A stretch of DNA of 64,000 nt from Kineococcus aurantiacus (GCF_013409345.1 NZ_JACCBB010000001.1:2046001-2110000), one strand, 5' to 3'; numbered from the stretch's first letter, positions 23,412 to 31,960 are shown. Notes: generated by a model not told the origin, from the sequence alone. A program made the numbers and translations.

Positions 23412-24026
23412 GTGTCCCCAGGGCTCCCGTCGCCGGCCGGGGCCGGCCGGTCGCCCGACGGGGCCGGACCGGCCTCCTGGGACGACGCGGCCGTCGGGCG
23501 CGCGGTGCGCGCCGGCGACGAGCGCGGGCTGCGCGAGGCCTACGAGCGCTTCGGCCCCCTCGTCCACGGCCTGGCCCGCCGCCGCCTGGACGAGCAGGAC
23601 GCCCAGGACGTGGTGCAGGCGGTGTTCGTCTCGGCCTGGCGCTCGCGCGAGCGCTTCGACCCGCAGCGGTCCACGTTCGCGGCGTGGCTGGTCGGCATCA
23701 CCCGCCACCGCCTCGCCGACGCCCTGGCCCAGCGGTACCGCCCCGAGGTGGTCACCGAACCGGGCCAGCTGCAGGGCGGGGACGCCGCGGTGCTGGGCGA
23801 ACCGGTCCCGCAGGACGCCGCGACCGACCGGGTCGTGCTGCTCGCCGAGGTCGACGAGCTCGGCGAGCCGCAGCGGACCGTCGTGCGGCTGGCGTTCTTC
23901 GCCGACATGACGCACGAGCAGGTCGCGGCCGCCACGGGACTGCCGCTGGGTACGGTGAAGAGCCACCTGCGACGGTCCCTGCGCCGGCTGCGCACACGCC
24001 TGGAGGAGGACGGTGCCCGTGACTGA
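23412..24026 (+). CDS. ECF-type RNA polymerase sigma factor (SigK-like pairing)
   Basis: A 204-residue extracytoplasmic-function sigma factor. Region 2 spans about 30-100: LREAYERFGPLVHGLARRRL, then EQDAQDVVQAVFVSAWRS with the core-binding helix, then FAAWLVGITRHRLADAL. Region 4 is the C-terminal HTH: EPQRTVVRLAFFADMTHEQVA, then LPLGTVKSHLRRSLRRLRTRL. The downstream overlapping gene encodes an RskA-like membrane anti-sigma factor, so the sigma factor is probably held at the membrane until a signal releases it. GTG 23412 was chosen for the leaderless TACGGT; upstream residues of the open frame are compositionally non-protein. Confidence 0.92.
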   Translation: MSPGLPSPAGAGRSPDGAGPASWDDAAVGRAVRAGDERGLREAYERFGPLVHGLARRRLDEQDAQDVVQAVFVSAWRSRERFDPQRSTFAAWLVGITRHRLADALAQRYRPEVVTEPGQLQGGDAAVLGEPVPQDAATDRVVLLAEVDELGEPQRTVVRLAFFADMTHEQVAAATGLPLGTVKSHLRRSLRRLRTRLEEDGARD

Positions 24027-24831
24027 GCCCACCGCCGCCGGGCCCCCCACCGGGCACCTGGACGAGGACGACGCGGTGCTGGCCGCGCTGGGCGACCCGC
24101 TGGCCCCGGCGGCCGAGCAGCACCTGGCGGGCTGCGCCCGCTGCCGCGAGGAGGTCGCCGGCTGGGCCCGGCTGACCGCTGCCCGCGGCGCCGAGGACGT
24201 CGAGCGGCAGGCCCCGCCCGCCGGCACGTGGGCGCGGATCGCCGCCGAGGTGGGGTTCACCGACCCCGGGACCGCCCCCGCCCCCGCCCCCGCGCCCGCT
24301 CCCGCCCCCGCGCTCGCGGTCGTCCCCGACCCCGCGCCCGCCGGGCCGGCCGCGCGGCGCGCCCGCCCGCGCCGCACCCCGCTGCTGCGGCGCTGGCCGC
24401 TGGCGGCCGCGGCGGTGCTCGGGCTGGCCGTGGGGGTGGGCGCGACCCGCTGGGCGGACGCGCCGGACCCGGCGCCGCAGGCCGTGCGGCCCGTGGTGGT
24501 GTCCTCGACGACGCTGCGCCCGCTCACCGCGGGCGACGCCGCCGCGAGTGGCACCGCGCAGGTCACCGACGAGGACGGGGCCGTGCACCTGCACCTGGCG
24601 CTGCGCGGGGTGGCGTCCCCGCGCGACGGTTACCTGGAGGCGTGGCTGCTCGACGCCGACGGCGGGCTGGTCTCGCTGGGGGCGCTGGCCGGGGACGAGG
24701 TGACGGTGGCCCTGCCCGGCGACGTCGACCTGACCCGCTTCGACGTCGTCGACGTCTCGCGCGAGCCGCTGGACGGGGACCCGGCCCACTCCGCCGACAG
24801 CGTCCTGCGCGGCACCCTGTCGGCGGCCTGA
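24013..24831 (+). CDS. RskA-like transmembrane anti-sigma factor
   Basis: A 272-residue partner of the sigma factor just upstream, overlapping its end by 14 bases. The N-terminus has the zinc-binding anti-sigma motif His37-x3-Cys41-x2-Cys44 (EQHLAGCARC). A Pro/Ala repeat linker (about 85-115) precedes one transmembrane helix (WPLAAAAVLGLAVGVGA). The extracytoplasmic C-terminal part matches the anti-sigma-K RskA domain: GYLEAWLLDADGGLVSLG, then VDVSREPLDGDPAHS. Members release their sigma factor after stepwise proteolysis. GTG 24013 or 24019 could be the start; GGAGGAGG lies before both. Confidence 0.88.
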   Translation: MPVTEPTAAGPPTGHLDEDDAVLAALGDPLAPAAEQHLAGCARCREEVAGWARLTAARGAEDVERQAPPAGTWARIAAEVGFTDPGTAPAPAPAPAPAPALAVVPDPAPAGPAARRARPRRTPLLRRWPLAAAAVLGLAVGVGATRWADAPDPAPQAVRPVVVSSTTLRPLTAGDAAASGTAQVTDEDGAVHLHLALRGVASPRDGYLEAWLLDADGGLVSLGALAGDEVTVALPGDVDLTRFDVVDVSREPLDGDPAHSADSVLRGTLSAA

Positions 24832-24908
24832 GGCGCCCGCGCGCCCACCGGCGACGGGTGGGCGGTGGGAGGGGGTGCCGGCCGCCCCGCGCGCGGGCGT
24901 ACAGTTGT

Positions 24909-24923
24909 TGCGAATCGTTCCCA
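24909..24923. promoter_or_regulatory. candidate Zur box overlapping the zinc importer promoter
   Basis: TGCGAATCGTTCCCA fits the general actinobacterial Zur pattern TGnnAATCnTTnnCA. A -10-like TACAGT occupies 24900-24905, so the box starts three bases after it and covers the predicted transcription start. The ribosomal paralogue cluster at 54128 has a related box at the same distance from its -10. Confidence 0.55.
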
Positions 24924-24941
24924 TCGTCAGGAAGCTGTCGC

Positions 24942-25874
24942 ATGCCGTCGCGCCGTTCGTGCCTCGCCCTGGTCACCGCCCTGTCCGCCACCCTCGCCCT
25001 GGGCGCCTGCGGCGACGGCGACAGCGCCGCCACCCCCGGCGGGGCCGGCGCGTCCAGCGGGTCCGGCACCCTCAGCGTCGTCGCCTCGACGAACGTCTAC
25101 GGCTCGATCGCGCGCTCGATCGCCGGTGACGCCGCGACCGTCACCTCGATCATCGACGACCCCAGCGCCGACCCGCACAGCTACGAGGCGAACACCCGCA
25201 CCCAGCTGGAGCTGTCCCGGGCGACCGTCGTCATCGAGAACGGCGGCGGCTACGACGACTTCGTCGACACCATGCTCGACGCCGCGGGCTCGGACCCGAC
25301 CGTCCTGAACGCCGTCGACGTCTCCGGCCTGCAGGGCCCCGAGGGCAGCGAGTTCAACGAGCACGTCTGGTACGACACCGCGACGGTCCGCAAGGTCGCC
25401 CAGCAGCTCGAGCAGGCCCTCGCCGAGGCCGCCCCGGACGACGCCGCCACCTTCGCGGCCAACCTGGAGACCTTCGAGGCGGGCCTGGACACCCTCGACC
25501 AGAGGATCGAGGCCGCCAGGGCCACCACCCAGGGCCTGCCCGTCGCGATCACCGAACCCGTCCCGGGGTACCTCCTGGAGGCGCTCGGCACGACGGACGC
25601 GACCCCCGAGGAGTTCTCCGAGGCCGTCGAGGAGGAGACCGACGTCCCCGTCGACGTCCTCCAGCAGACCCTGGCGCTGTTCACCGACCACCGGGTCCGC
25701 GCGCTGGTGTACAACGAGCAGACCACCAGCGCGCAGACGGAGCAGGTGCTGCAGGCGGCCCGGGACAACGGCATCCCCCAGGTGCCGGTGACCGAGACGC
25801 TCCCCGAGGGCGAGGACTACACGACGTGGATGACCGGGAACGTCGACGCGATCGCGACGGCGCTGCGGGGATGA
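24942..25874 (+). CDS. znuA: zinc ABC transporter, substrate-binding lipoprotein
   Basis: A 310-residue cluster A-I (ZnuA/TroA-type) metal-binding lipoprotein. A lipoprotein signal ends at the lipobox LGAC with Cys23. The mature protein starts LSVVASTNVYGSIARSIAG, then has the first ligand loop DPHSYE and a second His in FNEHVWYD. Where classic ZnuA proteins carry a third His, this one reads ITEPVPGYLLEALG with Glu, and there is no His-rich loop; this is seen in a family subgroup. The last ligand region is near EQTTSAQ. It delivers Zn (less likely Mn) to the permease. It is first in a tight three-gene operon with ATGA and GTGA overlaps. Confidence 0.88.
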   Translation: MPSRRSCLALVTALSATLALGACGDGDSAATPGGAGASSGSGTLSVVASTNVYGSIARSIAGDAATVTSIIDDPSADPHSYEANTRTQLELSRATVVIENGGGYDDFVDTMLDAAGSDPTVLNAVDVSGLQGPEGSEFNEHVWYDTATVRKVAQQLEQALAEAAPDDAATFAANLETFEAGLDTLDQRIEAARATTQGLPVAITEPVPGYLLEALGTTDATPEEFSEAVEEETDVPVDVLQQTLALFTDHRVRALVYNEQTTSAQTEQVLQAARDNGIPQVPVTETLPEGEDYTTWMTGNVDAIATALRG

Positions 25875-26677
25875 CGCCCGCCCTGCGGCTGGCGGGCGCG
25901 TCGCTGGCCTACGGCGAGCGCCGCCTGTGGTCCGGCCTCGACCTCGACGTCGCCCCCGGTGAGTTCATCGCCGTCCTCGGCGCCAACGGGGCCGGCAAGT
26001 CCAGCCTGCTCAAGGTCGCCCTGGGTCAGCAGCCCCTCGAACGCGGCAGCGTCGAGGTCGCCGGCCGGCCCGCCCGGCGCGGCGACCGGCGCATCGGCTA
26101 CGTCCCGCAGCAGAAGGGCCTGGACCGCGACACCCCGCTGCGCGCCCGCGACCTCGTGCGCCTGGGCCTCGACGGCCACCGGTGGGGACCGCTGCTGCCC
26201 TCCCGCGCCGCGCGCGCCCGGGTCGACCGCGTCCTGGCCGCCGTCGGCGCCACCGACTACGCCGACGCCCCCGTCGGGCGGCTGTCCGGCGGCGAGCAGC
26301 AGCGGCTGCGCGTGGCGCAGAGCATCGTCGGCGACCCCGCCCTGGTGCTGGCCGACGAACCCCTGCTGTCCCTGGACCTCCACCACGCCGCCGCCGTCAG
26401 CGCCCTGCTCCACGAGTCCCGGCTGCGCACCGGCGCCGCGGTCGTCTTCGTCACCCACGACGTCAACCCCGTGCTGCCCTACGCCGACCGCGTGCTCTAC
26501 CTGGCCGGCGGGCGCTTCCGGGTCGGCACCCCCGAGGCCGTCATGAACTCCGCGACGCTCACCGAGCTCTACGGCTCGCCCGTCGAGGTGCTGCGGTCCG
26601 GCGGCCGCCTCCTCGTCGCCGGCGGCGCCGCCCCCAGCGACCACCCGCACGCGCACGACCACGAAGAGGCCTCGTGA
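25871..26677 (+). CDS. znuC: zinc ABC transporter, ATP-binding protein
   Basis: A 268-residue ABC ATPase that powers the importer. Walker A is GANGAGKS (37-44), the Q-loop is YVPQQKG, the signature is LSGGEQQR, Walker B is ALVLADEP, and the H-loop is VTHDVN. The sequence after Walker B reads LLSLDLHH, so the D-loop is slightly altered. The C-terminus ends in a His/Asp-rich tail HPHAHDHEE that could bind zinc and sense cytoplasmic metal; that is inference. ATG 25871 overlaps the stop of the binding-protein gene (ATGA). Confidence 0.9.
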   Translation: MTPALRLAGASLAYGERRLWSGLDLDVAPGEFIAVLGANGAGKSSLLKVALGQQPLERGSVEVAGRPARRGDRRIGYVPQQKGLDRDTPLRARDLVRLGLDGHRWGPLLPSRAARARVDRVLAAVGATDYADAPVGRLSGGEQQRLRVAQSIVGDPALVLADEPLLSLDLHHAAAVSALLHESRLRTGAAVVFVTHDVNPVLPYADRVLYLAGGRFRVGTPEAVMNSATLTELYGSPVEVLRSGGRLLVAGGAAPSDHPHAHDHEEAS

Positions 26678-27555
26678 CCATCGCCTGGGAGAAGGTCTTC
26701 GACTTCTCCGACTACTCCGCCCTGCTCGCCCTCGTCCACAACTCCCTGTACGCCGGGGCGCTGCTCGGGCTCGTCGGCGGGCTCGTGGGCGTGTTCATCG
26801 TCGCGCGCGACCTGCCCTTCGCCGTCCACGGCATCGCCGAGCTCAGCTTCGCCGGGGCCGCGTTCGCGCTGCTCGTCGGCGTGAACGTCGTCCTCGGGTC
26901 CCTCGTGGGGTCGGTGCTCGCGGCGGTCCTGTTCGGCGTCCTGGGCAACCGCGCGCGCGAGCACAACTCCGCCATCGGCGTCCTCATGCCCTTCGGCCTG
27001 GGCCTGGGGGTGCTCTTCCTCGCCCTGTACTCCGGCCGCGCGGCCAACAAGTTCGGCCTGCTCACCGGGCAGATCGTCGCCGTGGACAACCCCCAGCTCA
27101 TCTCCCTGGCGGTCCTGTCCACCGTCGTGCTGGTGGCGCTGCTGGTGGTGTGGCGGCCGCTGCTGTTCGCCTCCCTGGACCCCGAGGTGGCCGCCGCGCG
27201 CGGCGTCCCCGTCCGCCTGCTGTCGCCGGTGTTCATGCTCGTGCTGGGGCTGGCGGTGGCGATGAGCGTGCAGATCGTCGGGGCGCTGCTCGTCCTGGCT
27301 CTGCTCGTGACCCCCGCGGCCGCGGCGACCCGGGTCAGCTCCTCCCCGTTCGTGGTGCCGCTGCTGTCGACGGCGTTCGCGCTGACGTCGATGATCGGCG
27401 GGATGCTGCTGGCGCTGGGTTCCTCCGTGCCGATCAGCCCGTACGTCACGACGGTGTCGTTCACGATCTACCTGGTGTGCCGGGTCGTCGCGCGGGTGCG
27501 CCGTCCCCCGGCCCGGCCCGGGGCGCCGCGGGCCGTCGTCGCCGAGGTCGTCTGA
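26674..27555 (+). CDS. znuB: zinc ABC transporter, permease
   Basis: A 293-residue inner-membrane permease of the ABC-3 family with about eight transmembrane segments. Family features include the early GLVGVFIVARDLPFAVHGI coupling region, FAGAAFALLVG, and the late VGALLVLALLVTPAAAA segment. GTG 26674 overlaps the stop of the ATPase gene (GTGA), so all three subunits are translationally coupled. Together the genes make a ZnuABC-type importer. The end is two bases from the convergent XRE gene. Confidence 0.9.
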   Translation: MTIAWEKVFDFSDYSALLALVHNSLYAGALLGLVGGLVGVFIVARDLPFAVHGIAELSFAGAAFALLVGVNVVLGSLVGSVLAAVLFGVLGNRAREHNSAIGVLMPFGLGLGVLFLALYSGRAANKFGLLTGQIVAVDNPQLISLAVLSTVVLVALLVVWRPLLFASLDPEVAAARGVPVRLLSPVFMLVLGLAVAMSVQIVGALLVLALLVTPAAAATRVSSSPFVVPLLSTAFALTSMIGGMLLALGSSVPISPYVTTVSFTIYLVCRVVARVRRPPARPGAPRAVVAEVV

Positions 27556-27557
27556 CC

Positions 27558-28361
27558 TCAGCGGGAGAGCCCGGCCAGGACGCGTTCGGCCCGGCTGCCG
27601 CCCGCCGCGTGGTAGGTGACGACGACCTGCCCCGGCGAGCTGGCGACCTCCAGCGCCTCCCACCCGACGGTCACCGTCTCCCGGCCCCCGTCCGCGAGCG
27701 GGACGGCGATGCGCTTGGTCCCCGCGGACTTCGCCCGGACGCCGTGCTGGGCCCACAGCCGCGCGAACTCGGCGCTCTTGAGCGAGAGCTCCCCCACGAG
27801 CCGGGTCAGCCGCGGGTCGTCGAGGTACCGCACCGCCGCTCCGCGGGTGGACCCGACGGCCTCGGCCGCGAGCTCGGCCCAGTCGGGGTAGAGGGCGCGG
27901 GACCCGGGGTCGAGGAACAGGTGCCGCAGCACGTTGCCCGGCATCCGCCCGTGCAGCCGGTGGGCGGCCTCGTTCGCGGCGAGGACGTCCGTGAACCGGC
28001 CCAGGACGAAGGCCGGGGCCGGGGCCCGCTCGACGAAGGCGGCGATGGTCGGGCTGCAGACCTCGGGACCGGCGCCGCGGGCGGGCAGCGCGTTCCCGGC
28101 GAGGGAGGCCAGGTAGTCGCGCGACTCCGCGTCCAGCCCCAGCACCCGCGCCAGCGCGTCGAGCACCGGCGGGGACGGGTGGCGGTCCCGGCCGCGTTCG
28201 AGGCGGACGTAGTACTCGGCGCTGACGCCCGCGAGCATCGCGACCTCCTCGCGGCGCAGCCCGGGGACCCGCCGGCGCGGACCGTCGGGCAGCCCCACCT
28301 CGGCCGGCCGGACGAGTTCGCGCCGGGCCCGGAGGAACTCGCCCAGCAGGTTCTCGCTCAC
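27558..28361 (-). CDS. XRE-family regulator with MmyB-like C-terminal domain
   Basis: A 267-residue regulator. The N-terminal HTH (about 5-75) has PGLRREEVAMLAGVSAEYYV followed by RLERGRDRHPSP and a second helix VLDALARVLGLD. The remainder is the MmyB-like PAS-fold ligand domain typical of actinobacterial proteins (FVLGRFTDVLAANEAA, ALYPDWAELA, and YHAAGGSRAE). Such regulators usually control the divergent oxidoreductase gene, here the SDR at 28463. GTG 28361 lies six bases after TACCGT. The effector is unknown. Confidence 0.88.
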   Translation of the reverse strand: MSENLLGEFLRARRELVRPAEVGLPDGPRRRVPGLRREEVAMLAGVSAEYYVRLERGRDRHPSPPVLDALARVLGLDAESRDYLASLAGNALPARGAGPEVCSPTIAAFVERAPAPAFVLGRFTDVLAANEAAHRLHGRMPGNVLRHLFLDPGSRALYPDWAELAAEAVGSTRGAAVRYLDDPRLTRLVGELSLKSAEFARLWAQHGVRAKSAGTKRIAVPLADGGRETVTVGWEALEVASSPGQVVVTYHAAGGSRAERVLAGLSR

Positions 28362-28367
28362 GCCCCC

Positions 28368-28373
28368 ACGGTA
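28368..28373 (-). promoter_or_regulatory. -10 hexamer, leaderless promoter of the XRE gene
   Basis: Minus strand TACCGT, six bases before the GTG at 28361, within the 101-base divergent region shared with the SDR gene. Confidence 0.5.
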
Positions 28374-28450
28374 GGACGGCTGCGCGGTCCGTGGGGTGCC
28401 CCCGCGACTACCCCTCTCCGCACGGTCTGGAACGGGATCGGGAGCGCGCC

Positions 28451-28456
28451 GAACCT
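28451..28456 (+). promoter_or_regulatory. -10 hexamer, leaderless promoter of the SDR gene
   Basis: GAACCT, six bases before ATG 28463. It is a weak hexamer, consistent with a promoter that needs an activator or is normally repressed. Confidence 0.3.
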
Positions 28457-28462
28457 CGGGGC

Positions 28463-29212
28463 ATGACCACCGACCTGACCCGAGACCTGACCCACCGCAC
28501 CGCCGTCGTCACCGGAGCCTCCGGCGGCATCGGCGAGGCCACCGCCCGCCGCCTGGCCGCCGCCGGGGCCCGCGTCGCCGTCCTGGGCCGGCGCGAGGCC
28601 GAGCTCGACCGCGTCGCCGGCGAGATCGGCGGCCTGGCCGTCGTCGCCGACGTCACCGCCGGGCCGGAGCACCTGGCCGACGTCGCCGCCCGGGTCCGCG
28701 ACGGGCTGGGCCGGCCCGACCTCGTCGTGGCGAACGCGGGCGTCATGCTCGGGGCGCCGTTCGCCACGGCCGCGCACCGCGAACTGTCCGCGATGGTCGC
28801 CACCAACGTCACCGGGCTGATCGACACCGCGCACGCCTTCGTCGACGACCTGCTCGCCGCCGACGGTCCGGCCGACCTGGTGCTCATCGGGTCGATCGCC
28901 TCGACGAACTCCTGGCCGGGGTACGCGACCTACTCGGCGACCAAGGCCGCCGTGGCCGCGCTGGGGAGGGGGCTGCGCGTCGAACTCGGCCCGCGCGGGG
29001 TCCGGGTCCGCACCCTCGAACCGGGCATGACGGCCAGCGACCTCGGCCGCGGCATGCTGGACGAGGAGGCCCGTGAACGGCTGGCCGGGTTCCGCGAAGC
29101 GGTCCCCTCGATCCCCGCCTCCGACGTGGCCGAGGCCGTGGCGTGGGCCGCGGCGCTGCCGGCGCGGGTGAACGTCGCCGAGCTCGTGGTGCTGCCGACC
29201 GTGCAGGGGTAG
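28463..29212 (+). CDS. SDR-family oxidoreductase
   Basis: A 249-residue classical SDR with TGASGGIG at residues 17-24, the acidic-free LGRRE after strand two (NADPH preference), ANAGVM in place of NNAG, the catalytic Ser in LIGSIAS, and YSATK (Tyr-x3-Lys). The C-terminal EPGMTASDLGR is typical of the YdfG/serine 3-dehydrogenase-like group. It is divergent from the MmyB-type regulator and 28 bases before the FMN reductase gene, which has its own -10. ATG 28463 was chosen over upstream in-frame codons because the family signature begins soon after it. Confidence 0.88.
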   Translation: MTTDLTRDLTHRTAVVTGASGGIGEATARRLAAAGARVAVLGRREAELDRVAGEIGGLAVVADVTAGPEHLADVAARVRDGLGRPDLVVANAGVMLGAPFATAAHRELSAMVATNVTGLIDTAHAFVDDLLAADGPADLVLIGSIASTNSWPGYATYSATKAAVAALGRGLRVELGPRGVRVRTLEPGMTASDLGRGMLDEEARERLAGFREAVPSIPASDVAEAVAWAAALPARVNVAELVVLPTVQG

Positions 29213-29228
29213 GGGCCGGGCCGGCGGG

Positions 29229-29234
29229 TAGCCT
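29229..29234 (+). promoter_or_regulatory. -10 hexamer, leaderless promoter of the azoreductase-like gene
   Basis: TAGCCT, six bases before ATG 29241. It gives the gene its own promoter although the SDR stop is only 28 bases upstream. Confidence 0.45.
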
Positions 29235-29240
29235 GCGCGC

Positions 29241-29873
29241 ATGCCGCACCTGTTGCACCTGGACTCCTCCGCCGACCTCGCGACGTCGCGGTCGCGGGCC
29301 ATCACCGCCGCCTTCGCAGAGGCCTGGAGGAGCCGGGGGGACGACTTCACCGTCACCCACCGCGACCTGCACCGCGACCCGCTGCCGCACTTCACGACGA
29401 ACGAGCAGCACTGGCCCGCCGCGGACCGCCTGCCCGGTGCGCAGGTCCCCGCCGAGCAGGACGCGCTGACCGCTCAGATCCACGCCGAACTGCTCGCCGC
29501 GGACGTCGTCGTCGTGGGGGCGCCGCTGTACAACTACACGGTCCCCTCCACCCTGAAGGTGTGGATCGACCACGTCCACATCCCCGGCGCCCTCGCCGGT
29601 GAGGGTTCCCAGCCGCTGAAGGGCCGCCACGCCGTCGTCGTCAGTTCCCGCGGCGCCACCTACGACGCGGGCAGCCCGACCGAGGACTGGGACCACGGGG
29701 TCCCGGTGCTGCGGATCGTGCTGGGGAACTCCCTGGGGATGCAGGTCCACGTCGTGCAGACCAGCGCGACCCTCGCCGACCGGCTGCCGGACCTGGCCGA
29801 GCTGAAGGACCGCGGCGCCGCCGAGTTCGAGGCCGCGAAGACCGCCGCGCGGGAGCTGGCCCGGACCCTCTGA
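29241..29873 (+). CDS. FMN-dependent NADH-azoreductase-like flavodoxin-fold protein
   Basis: A 210-residue flavodoxin-like NAD(P)H oxidoreductase of the AzoR/NQO group, which transfers two electrons from NAD(P)H through FMN to quinones or azo compounds. The N-terminus reads LLHLDSSADLATSRSR, the phosphate-binding loop of the family; the FMN ring-binding PLYNYTVPSTLKVWIDHV is a strong hallmark, and VVVSSRGATYDAG forms the second flavin loop. It is often part of electrophile or quinone stress responses. It shares a short convergent gap with the SDR gene at 29886. Confidence 0.88.
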   Translation: MPHLLHLDSSADLATSRSRAITAAFAEAWRSRGDDFTVTHRDLHRDPLPHFTTNEQHWPAADRLPGAQVPAEQDALTAQIHAELLAADVVVVGAPLYNYTVPSTLKVWIDHVHIPGALAGEGSQPLKGRHAVVVSSRGATYDAGSPTEDWDHGVPVLRIVLGNSLGMQVHVVQTSATLADRLPDLAELKDRGAAEFEAAKTAARELARTL

Positions 29874-29885
29874 GGGACCAGGGGG

Positions 29886-30662
29886 TCAGGGCAGGATGGC
29901 GTCCACGTACCCGCCGTCCACCCGGACGGCGGCCCCCGTCGTCGCCGACGCCAGCGGGGAGGCGAGGTAGCAGACCATGTTCGCGATCTCCTCGGGCTCG
30001 ATGAGCCGCTGGAGCAGCGACTGGGGGCGGAACCGCGTCATGAACTCGCGCTGCGCCTCCTCCCACGGGCCGTCGCCCACGAGTTCGCGCACGAAGTCCT
30101 CGACCCCGCCGGTGTGCGTCGGGCCGGCCAGGACGGAGTTCACGGTGACGCCCGTCCCCGCGGCGGCCTTGGCGAAACCCCGGTGCACGCCGAGCAGCGC
30201 GGTCTTGGAGACGCCGTAGTGGATCATCTCGGCGGGGGTGACGACGGCGGAGTCGCTGGACGTGTAGAGGACCCGCCCCCACCCGTTCGCCGTCATGCCC
30301 GGCAGGTAGTGGCGGGTGAGCCGCACCGCGGTGAGGACGTTCGTCTCGAAGTACCGGCGCCACTCGTCGTCGCTGATCTGGAGGGGGTCGGCCGAGCCGA
30401 AGATCCCCAGGTTGTTCACGAGGACGTCGACGTGGGGGACGGCCGCCACGAGGTCGGCGTGCCCGGCGTCCGTCGTGACGTCCCCCGCGACGGCCCGCAC
30501 GTCCCCGTCGACCGTGGCGGCCGCGGCCTCCAGCCGTCCGCGGTCCCGCCCCGTGATCACCACGGACGCCCCGCACCCGGCCAGGCCCCGGGCGATGGCC
30601 AGGCCGATGCCGGAGCTGGACCCGGTGACGAGGGCGGTCTTCCCGGTGAGGTCGATGCGCAC
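29886..30662 (-). CDS. SDR-family oxidoreductase
   Basis: A 258-residue classical SDR: TGSSSGIG at residues 14-21, ITGRDR after the second strand, NNLGIF, Ser in LYTSSDSAV, and YGVSK (Tyr-x3-Lys), ending in a substrate-loop region and GAAVRVDGGYVDAILP, which is typical of family members with a full C-terminal dimer strand. The long insert PTHTGGVEDFVREL is the substrate lid. GTG 30662 is six bases after TAGGAA on the minus strand, a weak match to the leaderless pattern. The substrate is unknown. It is one of three SDRs in the window, and they are not close paralogues. Confidence 0.88.
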   Translation of the reverse strand: MRIDLTGKTALVTGSSSGIGLAIARGLAGCGASVVITGRDRGRLEAAAATVDGDVRAVAGDVTTDAGHADLVAAVPHVDVLVNNLGIFGSADPLQISDDEWRRYFETNVLTAVRLTRHYLPGMTANGWGRVLYTSSDSAVVTPAEMIHYGVSKTALLGVHRGFAKAAAGTGVTVNSVLAGPTHTGGVEDFVRELVGDGPWEEAQREFMTRFRPQSLLQRLIEPEEIANMVCYLASPLASATTGAAVRVDGGYVDAILP

Positions 30663-30843
30663 GGGCCCTTCCTACCGGCCCGTACGCGGTTCAGCACCCG
30701 CAGGTCGCGGCGTTCCGGGGGGAACCGGTCAGGGGGACGGTCCCCGGGTACCGCCACGCTCGACGACCGCGCCCCTGGAGCCCGTGCACGCTCAGCACAG
30801 GTCGGTGCGCACCGGGCCGAGGACGGCGGAGCGGATCCACCCG

Positions 30844-30849
30844 TAGCTT
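30844..30849 (+). promoter_or_regulatory. -10-like hexamer before the alpha/beta hydrolase at 30880
   Basis: TAGCTT lies about 30 bases before the GTG and is followed by an AGGAGG ribosome binding site, so this gene has a conventional leader. The rest of the 217-base gap 30663-30879 shows nothing else that I can support. Confidence 0.35.
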
Positions 30850-30879
30850 GCCGACCGGGAACCCGACGAGGAGGCGACG

Positions 30880-31770
30880 GTGGACGGACTGACCCCGACC
30901 GAGGTGCAGGACATCGAGCGCGCGAACGGATCCGGCCGGCAGGTCGTGGTGTTCGTGCACGGGTTGTGGCTGCTCTCCAGCAGCTGGGACCGCTGGCGGT
31001 CCCTGTTCGAGGACGCCGGGTACGCGACGATCGCGCCCGGCTGGCCCGACGACCCCGCCAGCGTCACCGAGGCGCGCCAGAACCCCGACGTCTTCGCCCG
31101 CAAGATGGTCGGGCAGGTCACCGACCACTACCTCGAGGCGATCGCGCGGCTGCGCACCCGCCCGGCGGTGGTGGGGCACTCCTTCGGCGGCCTGATCGCC
31201 CAGCGGATCGCCGGGACGGGGGCGTCCGCGGCGACCGTGGCCATCGACCCCGCCCCGTTCCGCGGCGTGCTGCCGCTGCCGGTGTCCTCGCTGCGTTCCG
31301 CGGCGGCGGTCCTGGGCAACCCGGCCAACGTCGGGCGCGCGGTCGCCCTCACCTTCGAGCAGTTCCGCTACGGCTGGGCCAACGCCCTGTCCGAGGAGGA
31401 GGCGCGTGAGCTGTACGAGGAGTTCCACGTCGCCGCCTCCGGCGTCCCCCTGTTCCAGGCGGCTGCGGCGAACCTCAACCCCTTCACCGAGGTGAAGGTC
31501 GACGTGCACCACCCCGAGCGCGGGCCGCTGCTGCTCGTCTCCGGCGCGGAGGACACCACGGTGCCCTGGGCGATCACCCACGCCAGCTACGTCCGCCAGA
31601 AGCGCAACCCGGGCCTCACCGAGATCGTCGAGATCCCCGGGCGGGGCCACTCCCTGACCATCGACTCCGGCTGGCGCGAGGTCGCCCGGACCGCCCTGGG
31701 CTTCATCGGCACCCACGCTCCCGCGGCGAGCGGGAACACCGTCCCCGAGGCCGGCGGGACGCACCGGTGA
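30880..31770 (+). CDS. alpha/beta hydrolase
   Basis: A 296-residue alpha/beta-hydrolase-fold protein without signal peptide. The oxyanion loop is FVHGLWLLSSSW, the nucleophile elbow is GHSFGG (Ser), the acid is likely the Asp in SGAEDTTVPW, and the His is in GRGHSLT. This pattern is seen in proteins annotated as hydrolases or non-haem chloroperoxidase-like enzymes; the substrate is unknown. GTG 30880 is behind AGGAGG. It is co-directional with the AraC-type gene 190 bases downstream. It is one of five alpha/beta hydrolases within 22 kb. Confidence 0.85.
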   Translation: MDGLTPTEVQDIERANGSGRQVVVFVHGLWLLSSSWDRWRSLFEDAGYATIAPGWPDDPASVTEARQNPDVFARKMVGQVTDHYLEAIARLRTRPAVVGHSFGGLIAQRIAGTGASAATVAIDPAPFRGVLPLPVSSLRSAAAVLGNPANVGRAVALTFEQFRYGWANALSEEEARELYEEFHVAASGVPLFQAAAANLNPFTEVKVDVHHPERGPLLLVSGAEDTTVPWAITHASYVRQKRNPGLTEIVEIPGRGHSLTIDSGWREVARTALGFIGTHAPAASGNTVPEAGGTHR

Positions 31771-31960
31771 GCACGGCCCGCTGAACGCAGCCCGCCGGGT
31801 CGGCCCGGGATCCGTGCACGCCCGTCCCAGGGGTGTGCGCAGCGGCCCTGGAAACGGTCCGGGCCCGCACCTACGCTGTCCCGCACCAGAGCCCGGGCGC
31901 CGCGCCGGCCCCCGAGGCAGCTCCGCCGAGGCGCTCGGCGGCCGCGCGGAAGGACCTGCG

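Noticed and set aside
24280-24320. GC-rich short repeat (CCCGCC units)
   Set aside because: It lies in the reading frame of the anti-sigma factor and encodes its Ala-Pro linker, so it is not a separate element.
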